Origin: Brevibacterium marinum
Lineage (GTDB): Bacteria > Actinomycetota > Actinomycetes > Actinomycetales > Brevibacteriaceae
DNA: 64,000 nt
Direction: 5' to 3'
Assembly: GCF_011927955.1 (NCBI RefSeq)
Contig: NZ_JAATJN010000001.1
Location: 2,480,001-2,544,000 of the forward strand
Numbering within the stretch: the first letter of the stretch is position 1; the number at the start of each line of letters is the position of its first letter. The position numbers and the translations under genes were made by a program. Below the pieces are notes generated by a model. It ran no database searches and was not told where the DNA came from. It was given only the letters and a program-made list of their open reading frames with translations. Shown here piece after piece: positions 61,996-64,000 of the stretch.

Positions 61996-64000
61996 ATGCC
62001 AACAGAAGAGTTTGTCCATCTCCACGTGCACAGCGAGTACTCCATGCTCGATGGGGCCGCCCACATCGGTCCGCTCGTGGACGAAGCCGCCCGTCAGGGC
62101 ATGCCCGCGGTCGCCGTGACAGACCACGGGAACGTCTTCGGGGCGTTCGAGTTCTGGCGGACCGCGAAGGACGCTGGTATCAAGCCGATCATCGGGACCG
62201 AGGCGTATCTGACCCCAGGCACTCACCGCTCGGAGCGTACCCGTGTCCGCTGGGGTGACGGATCTCGAGACGACGTGTCGGGGGCCGGGGCGTACACGCA
62301 CTTGACGATGCTCGCGGAGACGACCGGGGGCATGCACAACCTCTTCCGGCTCTCATCGTTGGCCTCGATGGAGGGGCAGTACTTCAAGCCGAGGATGGAC
62401 CGCGAGCTCCTGAGCACTTACGGACGGGGCCTCATCGCGACGACCGGCTGCCCCTCCAGCGAGGTCCAGACGCGTCTTCGTCTCGGACAGTACGACGAGG
62501 CCCGGCAGGCGGCGGCGGACTTCCGCGACATCTTCGGGGCGGAGAACTACTTCTGCGAACTCATGGATCACGGCCTGGGAATCGAGAAGCGTGTGATGGG
62601 CGACCTCATCAGAATCGCGAAAGACCTCGGCCTGCCGCTCGTGGCCACGAACGACCTGCACTACGTCGCTGCAGACGACGCGAAGAGCCACGCCGCTCTG
62701 CTGTGTGTGCAGTCCGGGTCAACCATGGACGACCCGAAACGCTTCAAGTTCGACGCCGACGAGTTCTATCTGAAATCAGCCGCGCAGATGCGGCACTTGT
62801 TCCGCGACTTCCCGGAGGCCTGCGACAACACATTGCTGATCGCCGAACGGTGCAACGTCGAGTTCGATACCTCGGCGAACTACATGCCGCGGTTCCCCGT
62901 GCCCGACGGGGAGACCGAGGAGACCTGGCTGGTCAAGGAGATCGAGCGCGGACTGAACATGCGCTACCCGGGTGGCATCAGCCAGGAGGTACGTGAGCGC
63001 GCGGAGTACGAGACCGCGATCATCCTCCAGATGGGCTTCGCCGGTTACTTCCTCGTTGTCGCCGACTTCATCCAGTGGGCCAAGAGCCAGGGCATCCGCG
63101 TCGGACCTGGACGCGGCTCCGGAGCCGGGTCGATGGTCGCCTACGCGCTGACGATTACCGGACTCGACCCGCTCGTCCACGATCTGATCTTCGAGCGGTT
63201 CCTGAATCCCGATCGCGTGTCGATGCCTGACTTTGACGTGGACTTCGACGATCGCCGCCGGGGCGAGGTCATCCAGTACGTCACCGATAAGTACGGTGAC
63301 GACCGGGTCGCACAGATCGTCACCTACGGCACGATCAAGGCCAAGCAAGCACTGAAGGATTCTGCTCGCGTCCTCGGACACCCCTTCAGCATGGGGGAGA
63401 AGGTCACCAAGGCCATGCCTCCGACCGTCTCCGGCAAGGACATCCCCCTCAGCGGCATCTTCGACTCCGAGCATCCGCGCTACGCCGAAGCTCAGGACGT
63501 CCGGGCTCTCATCGAATCCGACCCCGAGGTTCGGACCGTCTACGACACCGCGACAGGGTTGGAGAACCTCAAGCGGCAGTGGGGAGTGCACGCGGCCGGG
63601 GTGATCATGTCCAGCGAGCCCCTCATGGACGTAATCCCACTGATGAAGCGGGACCAAGACGGGCAGATCATCACCCAGTTCGACTATCCGACGTGTGAGG
63701 GCCTCGGCCTGATCAAGATGGACTTCCTCGGTCTGCGGAACCTCACCATCATCAGCGACGCGCTCGACAACATCCGCACCAACCGTGGCGAGGAGATCGA
63801 CCTCGAGGAGCTGCCGCTCAATGACGCCGGCGTCTTCGAGCTCATGCGCCGCGGCGACACGCTCGGGGTCATCCAGTTCGACGGCGACGCCATGCGGTCT
63901 CTACTGCGGCTCGCGCGACCTGATCACTTCGAGGACATCACCGCTGTGGGTGCCCTGTACCGGCCAGGCTCGATGGGGGCCAACTCGCACATCAACTACG
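61996..64000 (+). CDS. dnaE: Second DNA polymerase III alpha subunit (3' end outside window)
   Basis: 668 codons are visible, collinear with the chromosomal DnaE. The PHP domain keeps its likely metal ligands ([43 protein letters not shown]), and the polymerase aspartates are in [13 protein letters not shown] (Asp412, 414, 416). It is therefore a full replicative-type enzyme and not a DnaE2/ImuC mutasome polymerase. Near residue 656 the near-invariant RPGPM is RPGSM, and FQLD is IQFD. GGAAGGA precedes the ATG. It sits in accessory DNA next to a LysR gene, as expected for a resistant target copy. Confidence 0.88.
   Translation, partial: MPTEEFVHLHVHSEYSMLDGAAHIGPLVDEAARQGMPAVAVTDHGNVFGAFEFWRTAKDAGIKPIIGTEAYLTPGTHRSERTRVRWGDGSRDDVSGAGAYTHLTMLAETTGGMHNLFRLSSLASMEGQYFKPRMDRELLSTYGRGLIATTGCPSSEVQTRLRLGQYDEARQAAADFRDIFGAENYFCELMDHGLGIEKRVMGDLIRIAKDLGLPLVATNDLHYVAADDAKSHAALLCVQSGSTMDDPKRFKFDADEFYLKSAAQMRHLFRDFPEACDNTLLIAERCNVEFDTSANYMPRFPVPDGETEETWLVKEIERGLNMRYPGGISQEVRERAEYETAIILQMGFAGYFLVVADFIQWAKSQGIRVGPGRGSGAGSMVAYALTITGLDPLVHDLIFERFLNPDRVSMPDFDVDFDDRRRGEVIQYVTDKYGDDRVAQIVTYGTIKAKQALKDSARVLGHPFSMGEKVTKAMPPTVSGKDIPLSGIFDSEHPRYAEAQDVRALIESDPEVRTVYDTATGLENLKRQWGVHAAGVIMSSEPLMDVIPLMKRDQDGQIITQFDYPTCEGLGLIKMDFLGLRNLTIISDALDNIRTNRGEEIDLEELPLNDAGVFELMRRGDTLGVIQFDGDAMRSLLRLARPDHFEDITAVGALYRPGSMGANSHINY

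Noticed and set aside
43000-64000. Integrase or transposase expected for the island
   Set aside because: None found on either strand; if an integrase exists it must lie beyond the window.
1-64000. CRISPR arrays and tRNA or rRNA genes
   Set aside because: No regularly spaced identical repeats and no cloverleaf or rRNA-like stretch was seen by eye.
61996-64000. Second dnaE as the DnaE2/ImuC mutagenic polymerase
   Set aside because: It keeps the PHP metal residues and lies close to DnaE1 in sequence, with no imuA or imuB beside it.

Overview
The window is a high-GC actinobacterial chromosome segment. The gene order is ftsQ-ftsZ-pgeF-sepF-yggT-divIVA-lspA-rluD-dnaE, then nrdR, sigA-parE, DUF4193-DUF3093-dut-DUF3710-OB fold, two TrkA genes, an APC permease, a TRAM methyltransferase and acnA. 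This is the conserved actinobacterial backbone, matching the Mycobacterium tuberculosis neighbourhood around sigA, dut and dxs. Mycothiol-type arsenate reductases, fused CydDC, SepH and Wag31-type DivIVA agree. A Micrococcales member, possibly Brevibacterium or a relative, is my inference from gene content, not a proven identification.

Layout. 1-6455: division genes and lipoprotein signal peptidase. 6588-16830: replicative DnaE, HisD, NrdR, a possible small RNA, a HelD/HelR-type helicase, a spermidine-synthase-like protein and a DUF4192 protein. 17115-21679: sigA, an amidase lipoprotein and topoisomerase IV parE. 21762-31593: a BlaI/M56 sensor-repressor pair next to cydAB-cydDC, then sepH and ferrochelatase. 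The same 17-bp dyad (TTCTAC-N5-GTAGAA or a close variant) stands before blaI, cydA and the ferrochelatase gene, which suggests a BlaI regulon joining cytochrome bd to heme supply. 31735-42996: housekeeping genes ending in acnA.

From about 43000 to the end of the window the DNA is accessory. The last 35 bp of acnA recur at 60032-60066 with two mismatches, and weaker similarity continues through the downstream hairpin and the end of a convergent small gene. A 79-bp element upstream of that gene is also present twice (46233 and 60534). The region therefore reads as cargo blocks stacked at an acnA 3'-end site. Block 1 (43.2-46.2 kb) is a probable defence module: an Abi_2/HEPN protein with an unusual C-terminal extension and a leader hairpin, followed by a zinc-ribbon protein that may be ADP-ribosyltransferase-like. 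Block 2 (46.4-59.4 kb) is an arsenic/cadmium island: arsR, three flavoproteins, an MFS exporter, cmtR with a P-type ATPase, two stand-alone ArsC-family proteins, an ArsR-ArsC fusion, acr3, trxA and trxB. Block 3 starts at about 60.6 kb with a LysR regulator divergent from a second, full-type dnaE that runs off the window.

How the genes work together: the right arm of the arsenic island (trxB-trxA-acr3-arsR/arsC-arsC-arsO) is one tightly overlapping operon for reducing arsenate, exporting arsenite and regenerating thiols. Three copies of a TTGAC-N4-GTCGA-type operator tie the arms together. The second dnaE resembles a target-duplication resistance gene, as known for nargenicin producers, but this is a hypothesis.
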